Source: an uncultured Alphaproteobacteria bacterium
GTDB taxonomy: Bacteria; Pseudomonadota; Alphaproteobacteria; Micropepsales; Micropepsaceae
Direction: 5' to 3'
Length of the DNA stretch: 64,000 nucleotides
Assembly: GCA_902825865.1 (NCBI GenBank)
Contig: CADECX010000012.1
Span: 16,416 to 80,415 of the forward strand
Shown one piece after another: positions 17,928 through 26,453 of the stretch. Within the stretch, counting starts at the first letter, position 1, and each line of letters begins with the position of its first letter. The notes beneath the pieces are model-generated. The model was not told the DNA's origin. It searched no databases and saw only the letters and a program-made list of their open reading frames with translations. Position numbers and translations under genes: made by a program.

Positions 17928-19448
17928 ATGAGCGCGCCGGCCGATCCGGATGGCGGCTCGCTGCAAATGACCGGCGTCTCGCTGGCGGCCGCGATCTTCA
18001 TTCTCTCGCTTGCCACCTTTGTGGTGATCCTGGACACCACCATCATCAATGTCGCCATTCCCCATATCGCCGGCGCCTTCGCGGCATCCGCCCATGAAGG
18101 GACATGGACCATTACCTCCTATGCGGTGGCGGAAGCCTTTACCATTCCGCTTTCCGGCTGGCTGGTGACGCGTTTCGGCGTGGTGCGCACCTTCCTGGCC
18201 GCCATTATCGGCTTTGCGGTGTTTTCCGTGCTGTGCGGCATCGCCACCTCACTGCCCATGCTGGTCGTGTTCCGGGTCTTCCAGGGTCTGTGCGGCGGGC
18301 CTCTGATGCCCGCTTCCCAGACCCTGATCATGCGTGTGACGCCGCCCCATCGTGTCGAGCTGGCGATGGGGCTTTGGATGATGACGACCATCCTGGCGCC
18401 CATTGCGGGTCCGATCCTGGGCGGCACCCTGGCCGACAGCGTGGGCTGGCGATGGGCTTTTTACATCAACATCCCCGTCGCCATGCTGTGCGCCTTTGGC
18501 GCCTGGTCGCTGTTTCGCACTCGTGAAACCCAGGTTTCAAAACAGCCGATCGACTATGTCGGCCTGGTCCTGCTGGCGCTTTCGGTGGGGGCGCTGCAGA
18601 TCATGCTGGACAATGGCCAGAACCAGGACTGGTTTGCCTCGCCCTGGATTCTGGGGCTGCTGATCGTCGCGGTGCTGGGATTTGTCACCTTCATCATCTG
18701 GGAGCTGACGGACGACCATCCCATTGTCGATCTTCGGGTTTTCCGGCATCGCGGATTTGCCGTCTCGGCTGCCGCCATGTCGCTTACCTTCGGCGCATTT
18801 TTCGCGTCCATAGTTCTGTTGCCGCTCTGGCTGCAGACCAATATGGGTTACACCTCGACTTGGGCGGGTTATGTCCTGGCGTTTCAGGCGGTGTTCGGCG
18901 TGATCATGGCGCCCGTCGCGGCGATCCTGATGACGCGCTTCGATCCGCGCATCTTGATGTCGCTGGGATTGGTGATCCTGGCATTGGCGATCCTTTACCG
19001 CACCGGCTATGCCTCCAATGTCAGCTTCGAAGCCATGATCCTGCCGCAACTGGCGATGGGCTTCGGCATTCCGCTGTTTTTCGTGCCGCTGATGACCTTG
19101 TCGATGACGTCGGTGAGGCCGGAGGAAACAGCCGCGGCCTCGGGCCTGATCAATTTTCTGCGCACCATCGCCGGCGCCATTGCCACCGCGGCTGTGGTCT
19201 CGGCCTGGAGCTCCTCTGCCACCACATTGCGCAGCGACCTGGTGGGCACCCTGCGCCATTCGCGGGATTTTCTGGAGAAATTGGGCGACAAGGGATTGCC
19301 GCACGGTCAAGCGCTGGGCTCGCTGGACCGGCTGGTGCAGGACCAGAGCGTCATGCTGGCGACCAACCATATGTTCCTGCTGCTGGGCGCGGTGGTCGGC
19401 CTGACGGCGATCGGAATATGGCTGATGCCCAAATCGTCGGTGAATTAA
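17928..19448 (+). CDS. DHA2-family MFS multidrug transporter (EmrB/QacA-like)
   Basis: A 506-residue, 14-segment membrane protein. The first helix motif ATFVVILDTTIINVAIPHIA and WTITSYAVAEAFTIPLSGWL mark DHA2 drug/proton antiporters. Motif C with ILAPIAGPILGGTLAD leads into VGWRWAFYINIPVA. It should export hydrophobic compounds together with the divergent EmrA-like adaptor. ATG 17928 (MSAPADPDGG) is chosen because a longer in-frame extension to 17844 encodes a Pro/Arg-rich stretch unlike the family N-terminus; no clear ribosome site is seen for either. The 3' end overlaps the convergent nitroreductase-like gene by 4 bases. Confidence 0.88.
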   Translation: MSAPADPDGGSLQMTGVSLAAAIFILSLATFVVILDTTIINVAIPHIAGAFAASAHEGTWTITSYAVAEAFTIPLSGWLVTRFGVVRTFLAAIIGFAVFSVLCGIATSLPMLVVFRVFQGLCGGPLMPASQTLIMRVTPPHRVELAMGLWMMTTILAPIAGPILGGTLADSVGWRWAFYINIPVAMLCAFGAWSLFRTRETQVSKQPIDYVGLVLLALSVGALQIMLDNGQNQDWFASPWILGLLIVAVLGFVTFIIWELTDDHPIVDLRVFRHRGFAVSAAAMSLTFGAFFASIVLLPLWLQTNMGYTSTWAGYVLAFQAVFGVIMAPVAAILMTRFDPRILMSLGLVILALAILYRTGYASNVSFEAMILPQLAMGFGIPLFFVPLMTLSMTSVRPEETAAASGLINFLRTIAGAIATAAVVSAWSSSATTLRSDLVGTLRHSRDFLEKLGDKGLPHGQALGSLDRLVQDQSVMLATNHMFLLLGAVVGLTAIGIWLMPKSSVN

Positions 19449-20536
19449 GCTTCACGGACCAGTTCGGCCAAGGGCCGGCGCAGGGACCGGCTTTGCAGCT
19501 GGGCCTTGGGATGACCGATCCGGCCGATAAACCGCAGGGACGGCACGTCGCCAAGGTCGCTGTCGGCGCGCTCGGCCAGTTTTTCGGCTTTGCGCCGCTC
19601 GGCCGCGCTGACCGTGAATGGCTCTTTGGCACGCCCATAATGGGCGAAGGCCAAGGTCGCCAGGCAGGGCTGCAACGCCAATCCCTGTTTGGTGGCCGTC
19701 AGCCAGAAGCGTTGCACGGCCTGGCCCAGCCGCAGCAATTGGCTTGCCTCGTCCGCCGGGCCGCTGGCGCGCTGCTTGAGCCGGAAGGCAAAATAGGCGG
19801 CGCTGAAGATACCGGGCAAAAAATCCATCTGCAGGCCGGCAAAGACCGGCGAGCCCATGCGGTTCGCCATCTCGGTGCGCGCCCGCTTTGCCAAGGTCCA
19901 GCGCATGATCTTTAAGGTCATGGCATCCAGGCCCAAAGCGCGGGACGGGATCGCGTCGGGACTAAAGGTCCGCTTCCAGTCCACGATGTGATTGTGAATA
20001 TCGAAGGTTTCCGGAATGCGCAGCCTTATGTCCGTCGCCAGCCGGGTGAGGCCCGCGACCTTGCGGCGGGCCGCCAGGCTTTCATGCCATTCCACCGAAA
20101 ATTCCGGGCCCACCGCATCCGACAAAGCGCGCTTGTCGCCTTGCGACAGGGCCCGCAACTGATAGGGGCGCCGGTCGACCGAACGGCGCTCGATCTGGCC
20201 GAGCAGGGGATGCCCGGCGGCCGCCCTGTCATCGGTCAGCTGTACCCGTATGCGGTGAACATTGCCGGCCAGGCCCTGATACTGCCAGCCGGCGCTTTTG
20301 CCCTGGGACGGCGCGGCGATGGCGATATTTTCCAGCAAGGTTCCGGCCGAGATCAGGGTCGGTTCGCCCTGGCGGTATTCATAGACATTTCCCGCTTCGA
20401 TGCGCACCAGGACATCGAACAGATCCTCGCTCTGCACCTCGAAGGTCCAGGGCTGGGCATTGTCGCCGCTGGGCGCCCAATGGGCCGCCTCCAATATCTG
20501 TTCAACGGCCGGCGGTAGACGGGAATAGTTCAGCAC
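19445..20536 (-). CDS. nitroreductase-like flavoprotein, Acg/SagB type
   Basis: The 363-residue protein has the N-terminal nitroreductase motif AVEQILEAAHWAPSGDNAQPW and a second-half motif LLRLGQAVQRFWLTATKQGLALQPCLAT, as in the longer Acg-like branch of FMN nitroreductases rather than the 190-residue enzymes. It starts with a GTG (GGGGAG 5 bases upstream) inside the last 35 bases of the E1-like gene, so the two are translationally coupled. Pairing of an E1/ThiF-like enzyme with a nitroreductase suggests sequential adenylation and redox chemistry on one substrate. The substrate is unknown; the neighbouring acyltransferase hints at a lipid-linked amino acid. Confidence 0.75.
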   Translation of the reverse strand: MLNYSRLPPAVEQILEAAHWAPSGDNAQPWTFEVQSEDLFDVLVRIEAGNVYEYRQGEPTLISAGTLLENIAIAAPSQGKSAGWQYQGLAGNVHRIRVQLTDDRAAAGHPLLGQIERRSVDRRPYQLRALSQGDKRALSDAVGPEFSVEWHESLAARRKVAGLTRLATDIRLRIPETFDIHNHIVDWKRTFSPDAIPSRALGLDAMTLKIMRWTLAKRARTEMANRMGSPVFAGLQMDFLPGIFSAAYFAFRLKQRASGPADEASQLLRLGQAVQRFWLTATKQGLALQPCLATLAFAHYGRAKEPFTVSAAERRKAEKLAERADSDLGDVPSLRFIGRIGHPKAQLQSRSLRRPLAELVREA

Positions 20537-21407
20537 GGCCGCTCCCCAGTTGTTTCTTCAGCGCCCGCTCGACCGCGTCGCCCTTCCAGCGTTGCAGCAG
20601 CCCGTTATTGCCGGGCCGCCTCCCGGCCTTAAAAATATTGAGATAGGAATCGAAGTGATAGTGAAACGGCGCCGGTTTCACCTCGCCGCGTCCGAGCAGG
20701 AATTTCACGGCCTGCGCCGCGGTGAAGGAGGCGCACAATTGCACGCCGATGATGGTCGAGGGCGCCTTGCGCCGGGCGACATCCAGTCTGGTGGGATCGA
20801 CAAGATAGGCGCGGTGCATCCCGCTGGGCGCAAGTCCCATCAGGAAATTGATGTATTGGCGCAATTCCGTCTTGCCCTCGAAGCGGAAATAATCCTCGAA
20901 CTTCATGCCGTCCTTGGTGAAGAGCAGGAACGCCACACCCATGCCGACCGGCGCCGCGGTCAGGGCCGGAATGCCCAGCTCGCGGCAACGCGCAAAGGCC
21001 TGGCGTCTTATGTCGATCACGAAGAAATCAAATCCGTCGATAAACAGGTCCGCGCCGCGCAAGAACTCGTCGAGATTCTGCGGCGTCACGCCGGCGGGGA
21101 ATTCCGCGATCTCGACTTCGGGATTTATGTCCTTGGCCATCCGCGCCAGGACCTCGACCTTGGGTTGATCCAGGGTGGAGATCAGGGCGCCGACCTGCCG
21201 GTTGAAATTGGCGACTTCGAACACGTCCAGATCCGCAATGCGGAATTTGGTGAAGCCAAGCCGTACCAGGGTCAGCAGGTGCACGCCCCCAACCCCGCCC
21301 ATCCCCGCAATGGCGATGGTCTTGCTCCTGAGAGCTTGCTGTTCCGTTTCGGTGAACCAGCCGAGATTGCGGTCGAACGCATCGGCATAGGAGAAGCGCG
21401 GAGCCAT
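20502..21407 (-). CDS. ThiF/E1-like adenylyltransferase
   Basis: The 301-residue protein has the E1/ThiF Rossmann core: KTIAIAGMGGVGGVHLLTLVRLGF (nucleotide binding), RIADLDVFEVANFNRQVG (the Asp and Arg that contact ATP), and APVGMGVAFLLF. The usual pair of zinc-binding CxxC motifs is absent and no obvious catalytic cysteine sits in the crossover-loop position, so it may adenylate without forming a thioester. The C-terminal 100 residues are a distinct extension (PFHYHFDSYLNIF). ATG 21407 is chosen; a TTG at 21431 would add eight residues. It overlaps the nitroreductase-like gene and lies 177 bases behind the acyltransferase gene. Confidence 0.8.
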   Translation of the reverse strand: MAPRFSYADAFDRNLGWFTETEQQALRSKTIAIAGMGGVGGVHLLTLVRLGFTKFRIADLDVFEVANFNRQVGALISTLDQPKVEVLARMAKDINPEVEIAEFPAGVTPQNLDEFLRGADLFIDGFDFFVIDIRRQAFARCRELGIPALTAAPVGMGVAFLLFTKDGMKFEDYFRFEGKTELRQYINFLMGLAPSGMHRAYLVDPTRLDVARRKAPSTIIGVQLCASFTAAQAVKFLLGRGEVKPAPFHYHFDSYLNIFKAGRRPGNNGLLQRWKGDAVERALKKQLGSGRAELFPSTAGR

Positions 21408-21584
21408 CCCGTTTCTTTCAGAGGCAATCAAGGAGATTAGAGGTCATGGGCTTTAATATTGTGCTGCCGCGGCAAGCGGCGGGCCCAAGGATACACCAGG
21501 GCGGGAACAGTATTAACCCTATTTTAGGCAGCGCGGATAAGACGCCGGCTTATGCAACCGGGCGGAGAACCCCACGGAAGCCCT

Positions 21585-22403
21585 CTAGGCGCGTTTGCGG
21601 AAGGGGGCGGATGCCTGCTGGGTCAGGAGCGCCAGTCTCTCGCTCAATTCGCCGCCATTGGTGATGACCTGCCAATAGTCGGGATGCTCCAGCTTCAGCT
21701 CTTCCAGCATGGTGGGAAGATAGCAGTAGCAGGGCTGGCGGAAGCCGTGGTGGAACACCACCGGTCCGATGGATGTGAAGTGGATGCCCATCCGCGCCAG
21801 CATGCGCAGGAAGGTGCTTTCCATCACCGCGGTCCAATAGACGACGCCATTGTCGACACACTGGCGCAGCAGGAATTGGATCAGGCTCAGACAGGGCAGG
21901 TTGGCCTGCCGCGCGGTTTCCAGCCGGGTCAGGGGACGCCCCGCGGCGATGACGCGCTCATCGGTCCAGCGGCGGCGAAACTCCTTGGAAATGGCGAAGC
22001 GGGAGATTTCCACCGAATCCGCGAGGCTGACGAATTTGGCAAGCTCGATATTGCTCTCGTGCAAAAGCTGCGCGACCGGCAGGCCTGCCTCGCCGCACTT
22101 GGCGGGCTGGATAATTCTGACGGTGCCGATCGCCTGTTCGCTGGCGCGATGGAACAGAACACCCTGGATCGCGCCCTTGTCGTACTGATCGGTTTCCATG
22201 CCGTCGCTATGCTGTTCGGCGTCCTCGAACTTGCGCTCCACGACATAGACCTGATAGCGCAATGCGTGTGCGGCTTCGATGAGAGCGGGACAATCGGCGA
22301 CACGGGTTTCAAAGAACACATCGTGGCGCGCGAGAAGACTCAATTCGGTCTGCCAGCTTTCAGCGAAATTCGCTTCCGGATGCTCCCTATCAATCGCGCC
22401 CAT
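21585..22403 (-). CDS. PEP-CTERM/exosortase system-associated acyltransferase
   Basis: The 272-residue protein matches the acyltransferase family tied to exosortase systems (TIGR03694): HALRYQVYVVERKFEDAEQHSDGMETDQYD, HRASEQAIGTVRIIQP and VEISRFAISKEFRRR follow the LuxI/autoinducer-synthase-like GNAT layout. Published work has linked long-chain N-acyl amino acid synthases of this fold to PEP-CTERM/exosortase regions. The likely reaction is acyl transfer from acyl-ACP to an amino acid or amine. ATG 22403 has GGGGGT 6 bases upstream. It heads the minus-strand cluster with the E1-like and nitroreductase-like genes, though the 177-base gap allows separate transcription. Confidence 0.88.
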   Translation of the reverse strand: MGAIDREHPEANFAESWQTELSLLARHDVFFETRVADCPALIEAAHALRYQVYVVERKFEDAEQHSDGMETDQYDKGAIQGVLFHRASEQAIGTVRIIQPAKCGEAGLPVAQLLHESNIELAKFVSLADSVEISRFAISKEFRRRWTDERVIAAGRPLTRLETARQANLPCLSLIQFLLRQCVDNGVVYWTAVMESTFLRMLARMGIHFTSIGPVVFHHGFRQPCYCYLPTMLEELKLEHPDYWQVITNGGELSERLALLTQQASAPFRKRA

Positions 22404-22882
22404 ACGCTACCCCCAAAAATCTCCGCGCCCTTTGTTGTTCGGCGTCCCGTTATTCCAGCCCAAAACGATTACTTTGGCGCTAACCCTCTGCCGCAAATTG
22501 TCCGGATATTTACGCCAAGGTTGCCCCCAACCCGCGCGTAAAATTTGATGCTTTCCGTAAACCCCCAACAGCAGTGCAAATCAAACTGTTCCGCGTTTTT
22601 CCTATGCTGTCAAACACACTTTCAGCGCGACGTGGTTAACCATGTTCGCGCGCCGCGCCGCAATCCGAACACAGAGGGCCGCATTCCGGCCGCAGCTCTT
22701 TCAATGCGGTAAATACGGGTCCAATTGATCGATCGAAAGAGATCAGCTGCAACTGCCGCCCTAGGGAATCTACTTAGGGCCTATCCACAATTTTTGCCGG
22801 CGGCGCGAAGCGGGCTCTGTGGAGAGCACAAACAAAAACGGCGCCCGGAGGGGCGCCGTTTCTGCAATCGAGTGAAGGTTGA
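22404..22882. other. 479-bp intergenic region
   Basis: No credible gene is seen on either strand. The part nearest 22404 must hold the promoter of the acyltransferase gene: TTGACA occurs on the minus strand near 22618 but the matching -10 is weak. Half-sites resembling the TTGGCG arm seen upstream of the PEP-CTERM gene occur on the minus strand around 22480-22520, without a sigma-54 promoter beside them. The terminator of the PEP-CTERM gene occupies the right end. Confidence 0.5.
22835..22860 (-). terminator. intrinsic terminator of the PEP-CTERM gene
   Basis: A perfect 10-bp stem (22837-22846 with 22851-22860) with a 4-base loop is followed, on the minus strand, by a T-rich run. It lies 22 bases past the stop of the PEP-CTERM gene. 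Confidence 0.9.
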
Positions 22883-23749
22883 TTAGGCCTTCTTGGCCTT
22901 GCGGCGGCGCAGAGAGGCCGCGCCAACCAGACCGGCGCCGAACAGCGACAGGGTCAGAGGCTCCGGAACCGCAACCGCGAACAGGTTGTTGCTTCCGCAA
23001 ACCTGCCAGGGGGTGTTGGGACCGTAAACCGCGCACTGCCCGGTGTTGGCGTTGCCCTGGTAGGAAGCATCGGCCACCGCGTTGGTGAAGGAGTTGATGA
23101 CGCCATCCTGCACGAGGTCGGTGAAGCCCGAACCGCTGATCAGGTCGAGATAGACCTGCGAGGTGCCGGCAAAACCGAAGCTGTTCAGGGTGCCCTGCAG
23201 ATCGATGTACAGGCTGATGTTGGCGTCATCGAAGGCTTGGCAGGTCGCGAACGAGGCGCAGTTGGTGTTGTTGCCACCGACGCCGCTGGCCAAGGTCAGG
23301 ATGTTCTGAGCGTTGAAATTCAACCACTCGCTGCCAGCCTGGATGGCGGTGATGCCGGCGTTCTGCGTGCCGCTGTTGACAATGGTGTTATTGAGGTAGG
23401 GGTCGTTAGCGGAGGTGTAGTATTTGAGGTTGCCGCCGCTGAAATACAGACGGAAGCTGCCGCCGCCATTGTCCTGAACGGCCTGGAGCTTGAAGGCGTC
23501 GAAAACGCCCGTGACCTTGGTGGTAGCCGAGCCATAGCTGTAGACGGTGCCGCTGGCGCCATCGATCTGGTTGACCTTCAGGATGCCGTGCAGGGTCTGG
23601 CCGACGGCATTGGTCAGGTTTTCCCAGCTGGAGTCGGTGGTGGCGATAAAGCCGCCAGGTCCGAGAGCAATGGGGCCGGCCATAGCAGCGCTGGTGCCCA
23701 GCAGGGCAGTCGCGGCAACCGACAGAGCGAGAAGAGAAGGCATACGCAT
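22883..23749 (-). CDS. PEP-CTERM sorting domain protein
   Basis: The 288-residue protein has an N-terminal signal peptide (MRMPSLLALSVAATALLGTS...AMA) and a complete PEP-CTERM tail: PEP at residues 262-264, a hydrophobic helix (LTLSLFGAGLVGAASL) and a basic end RRRKAKKA. Such proteins are cleaved by exosortase at the PEP motif and handed to the surface or matrix. The body (residues 24-255) is Gly/Asn/Ser-rich, resembles other PEP-CTERM proteins of soil Proteobacteria and has two Cys pairs (about 167/173 and 238/248). It has a sigma-54 promoter at 23784-23802 and is therefore a likely PrsR target. The biochemical role is unknown. Confidence 0.93.
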   Translation of the reverse strand: MRMPSLLALSVAATALLGTSAAMAGPIALGPGGFIATTDSSWENLTNAVGQTLHGILKVNQIDGASGTVYSYGSATTKVTGVFDAFKLQAVQDNGGGSFRLYFSGGNLKYYTSANDPYLNNTIVNSGTQNAGITAIQAGSEWLNFNAQNILTLASGVGGNNTNCASFATCQAFDDANISLYIDLQGTLNSFGFAGTSQVYLDLISGSGFTDLVQDGVINSFTNAVADASYQGNANTGQCAVYGPNTPWQVCGSNNLFAVAVPEPLTLSLFGAGLVGAASLRRRKAKKA

Positions 23750-23783
23750 GTGAAAATCTCCGGGTTTAATCGTTGGGCAGAAA

Positions 23784-23802
23784 TATGCAGAAGACGTGCC
23801 AA
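23784..23802 (-). promoter_or_regulatory. sigma-54 (-24/-12) promoter of the PEP-CTERM gene
   Basis: On the minus strand the sequence reads TTGGCACGTCTTCTGCATA. The GG and GC doublets are separated by exactly 10 bases and TGGCACG matches the -24 consensus. Transcription would start near 23776, 27 bases before the ATG. It fits the sigma-54 activator PrsR encoded at 7480-8859. Confidence 0.85.
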
Positions 23803-23884
23803 TAAAAAATATATAACAAAATCAATGTGATGTAGAAATTGACGTTATCCACACCCCCGAATTTGTAAAGCCGAATTACACTTT

Positions 23885-23900
23885 TTGGCGCTTCCGCCAA
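23885..23900. promoter_or_regulatory. candidate PrsR enhancer site
   Basis: TTGGCG-CTTC-CGCCAA is a perfect dyad (extended by AC and GT outside) about 110 bases upstream of the predicted sigma-54 start site, the usual distance for an NtrC-family activator. No T-run follows on either strand, so it is not an intrinsic terminator of tatC. Binding by PrsR is inferred from position only. Confidence 0.5.
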
Positions 23901-23990
23901 GTATGAATTGTCAGTTTTAAACCGAGGGATAGCGCCCAAAACCGTCCGCTTTGACGGTTCCCCGGCCGAAACCGAAGCCCAAGACGTGGA

Positions 23991-24806
23991 TCAAGTGACG
24001 GTCTCTGCCGCGCGGATCGCATCTCGCTTGGCGCGATTGCGCTCGATCACCACCACCAGAAAGATCGACAGTTCGTAGAGGGCCGTCAGGGGCACCGCCA
24101 GGGCCAGCATGGAGAAGGCGTCCGGCGGGGTGAAGACCGCCGCCACCGCGAACAGACCGACAATGGCGTAGCGGCGCATCTCGCGCAGCGCCTTGGCGCT
24201 TACGATCCCCACCTTGGCGAGCAGGCCGAGGATCACGGGCAGCTGGAAGGTCAGCCCGAAGGCGGTGACCAGGGTGATCACATTGCCCAGATATTCGGAC
24301 ACCTTGGCCTGAAGCTGGATGCCCATCGCTTCGGGCGTGCCCACAGTCTGGAAGCTGAGGAAGAATTTGATGAATTGCGGCATCACCACGCAATAGACGA
24401 AGGCCGCTCCCACGAAGAACATGATGGGGGCGCCCAGCAGGAACGGCCAGAAGGCGTTTTTCTCGTGCTTGTAAAGGCCCGGAGCGACAAAGAGCCAGAC
24501 CTGGTACGCGATCGCCGGAAAACCCAGGCAAAAGCCGCCAAACATGCCGATCTTGACCTTGGTGAAGAACACCTCGGTGAGATCCGTATAGATCAGATAG
24601 TCGTTGGGAAGCCCGGCCATTTCCCGGTGCAGCGGCTGGGTCAGGAAGGTGAAGATCGGTGTCGAAAAGGTGAAGCAGACGATAAAGCAGATTGCGAAAG
24701 ACAATACCGCCCAGATCAGCCTTTTGCGCAGCTCCAGCAAATGTTCCATCAGCGGCGCCTTGGTGGCGTCGAGGGCGGCTTCGTCTTCGGGGGTAGGCTT
24801 AACCAC
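23991..24806 (-). CDS. tatC: Sec-independent protein translocase TatC
   Basis: The 271-residue protein has six membrane segments and TatC signatures: MEHLLELRKRLIW at the N-terminus, PLHREMAG, LTEVFFTKVKIGMFGG and FTPPDAFSMLALAVPLTALYE. TatC recognises twin-arginine signal peptides; a likely client is the sugar-isomerase-like protein at 38509-39501. The start is a GTG; no strong ribosome site is seen. In most Alphaproteobacteria tatC follows tatA and tatB, but neither lies upstream here (24807-25256 has no such gene), so the partners must be elsewhere. Confidence 0.95.
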   Translation of the reverse strand: MVKPTPEDEAALDATKAPLMEHLLELRKRLIWAVLSFAICFIVCFTFSTPIFTFLTQPLHREMAGLPNDYLIYTDLTEVFFTKVKIGMFGGFCLGFPAIAYQVWLFVAPGLYKHEKNAFWPFLLGAPIMFFVGAAFVYCVVMPQFIKFFLSFQTVGTPEAMGIQLQAKVSEYLGNVITLVTAFGLTFQLPVILGLLAKVGIVSAKALREMRRYAIVGLFAVAAVFTPPDAFSMLALAVPLTALYELSIFLVVVIERNRAKRDAIRAAETVT

Positions 24807-25256
24807 GGGTCAGATGCGCATTCGAGGGTCTAGTGGAGCTTTCCGGGTGGGAAAGCGGCTTGTCATTCTTCGGCGCGATCTGGGCCAACATGATGAAGTC
24901 TTGCCTGTACAAAATATCGAACATTCGCCCGGTTCGCGCCAGAAAGAAGCGCTGCTTCCACCTCTGCATACCCGGACGCGAGGGACCTTAGTCATTTGCG
25001 GCAGAGCGTCAAAGCCGGCCTTTGAGAAGGCCTGATTTTGACCGGCTTGACCCGCCTTCGGCCTGGCAGCAAACGCCAGGCTATGGCATCAAGCCATTGA
25101 TTTTCAATTATTTTATTTGAAACGCGCGATTGCAGGCGCTTGCCGCGTCAAAGGCGCCAGGGCTCGAAGATGCCCGGTTGAGAGTTTTGGCGGTTTTTAC
25201 CATGGCGCGTTAGTTTTCAGCCGCGCTGAAAATTTTGTGAGAGAAGAGCGTTTCTT
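24807..25256. other. 450-bp intergenic region between divergent tatC and a PrsT-like gene
   Basis: I see no gene for tatA, tatB or an RNA here. A small stem (CTGGC/GCCAG near 25063-25080) and an A/T-rich stretch at 25095-25125 are present. The region should contain the divergent promoters for tatC and the TPR gene at 25257, but I cannot place them with confidence. Confidence 0.4.
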
Positions 25257-26453
25257 ATGGCTTCGCCGATGACACGCTATCTGGTTTTCGTTTTCGCCCT
25301 TGTCGCCGGCTTGAGTCAGCCGGCGGCTGCGGTGGATGCCGGCGCATGCGTCCAGGTGAAAAATCTCAGCGCGCGCGGTTTCTGCCTGGCGGCGCGCGCG
25401 GAATATTCCAGGAAACAATACAAGTTGGCGTTGGGCTTGGCGCAGAAAGCCCTTTTGGACTCGCCAAAAGAAGGGGCGATACGGGTGGAAATCGCCCGCG
25501 CCCTGCTTCGGATCGAAGGCCAGGCTCAGGCCGAGCGTGAACTGCGCCAAGCGCGCCTGGACGGCGCGCGCGACCTGGACGCCTTGCCGCTCTTGTTCGA
25601 GGCCATGTTGGACAAGCGCGAGGAAATTACCCTTCTCAATGAATTTCCTGACCCTGCGCCGGACGCCACGGGCGATGTCACGGCCATCATCTTGCAGGGC
25701 CGTGCGCTGGCCTTGCGCGCCACCGATAATATTGCGGACGCAGCCAGCGCCATGGATCGCGCCTTGGTTCTGAAGAAGACGCCGCGCGGGCTGTTGGTGC
25801 GTGCCGATATTGCTGCCGCCCAGGGCGAGGACGCATTCGCCAGGCAGCTGATCAACCAGGCCTATTGGATGGCTCCGGACAATTCGGAGATTCTGGCGCG
25901 CCAGCTGGAACAGTTTGTGCTTGCCAACGAAATGGAAAAGGTATTGGCGCTGGCCGACCGAATGCAGAAAATTTATCCGGTCAGCACCGTGCCTGCGGAA
26001 AGCAAGGCCGCGATCTTCTTGAAGCGCAATCTCGACACGCGGGCCAAGGCCGAAGTCGACAGAATTCTGGCCGTTAGGCCGAAAGCGCCGGTGATGGTCT
26101 ACTACCGGGCGGTCCTCTTGTCCCGCGCGCAAGACCGCAGAGCGGCGTCGGAGACCGTGATGAGTTTGCCGACCAATTTTGCGAGCACCAATCCGCAATT
26201 CGCCGTTCAGATGGCGCGTATCGTGGAGGATGACGGCCATGACGGAGTTGCCGCGGCGATTCTGGGAAAAGCCTTGAGTGCCGCGCCGGATTCGCTCGAC
26301 GTGCGATTGGCGCTCGCGGCCGTGCGGCTGAGAATGGATAGTCCGCAAGCCGCCCTGCTGGTGCTGAGCCCGGTTCAGGAATCGCAGGACCCGCAAGTTC
26401 AGGGCTTGATGGCCAAGGCCCGCGCCAGCATCGCCAAGGGTCGTTCCTTCTAA
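25257..26453 (+). CDS. half-length PrsT paralogue (TPR protein)
   Basis: The 398-residue protein has a signal peptide (cleavage near AAAVDA, residue 25) and TPR repeats. It aligns by eye with the first 400 residues of PrsT at 8876: AERELRQARLDGARDLDALPLLFEAML, then EFPDP at about residue 127, GRALALRATDNIADAASAMDRAL and GLLVRADIAAAQGE all have direct counterparts. The C-terminal half of PrsT is absent, and the stop is followed by non-coding sequence, so this is a short family member rather than a fragment with remnants. A full-length paralogue starts about 210 bases downstream on the same strand. The start could also be ATG 25269. Role unknown. Confidence 0.82.
   Translation: MASPMTRYLVFVFALVAGLSQPAAAVDAGACVQVKNLSARGFCLAARAEYSRKQYKLALGLAQKALLDSPKEGAIRVEIARALLRIEGQAQAERELRQARLDGARDLDALPLLFEAMLDKREEITLLNEFPDPAPDATGDVTAIILQGRALALRATDNIADAASAMDRALVLKKTPRGLLVRADIAAAQGEDAFARQLINQAYWMAPDNSEILARQLEQFVLANEMEKVLALADRMQKIYPVSTVPAESKAAIFLKRNLDTRAKAEVDRILAVRPKAPVMVYYRAVLLSRAQDRRAASETVMSLPTNFASTNPQFAVQMARIVEDDGHDGVAAAILGKALSAAPDSLDVRLALAAVRLRMDSPQAALLVLSPVQESQDPQVQGLMAKARASIAKGRSF

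Noticed and set aside
24807..25256. tRNA or tatA/tatB gene in the gap upstream of tatC
   Set aside because: No cloverleaf, T-loop GGTTCGAATCC or short hydrophobic frame with FGLSPWHL-type motif was found on either strand.
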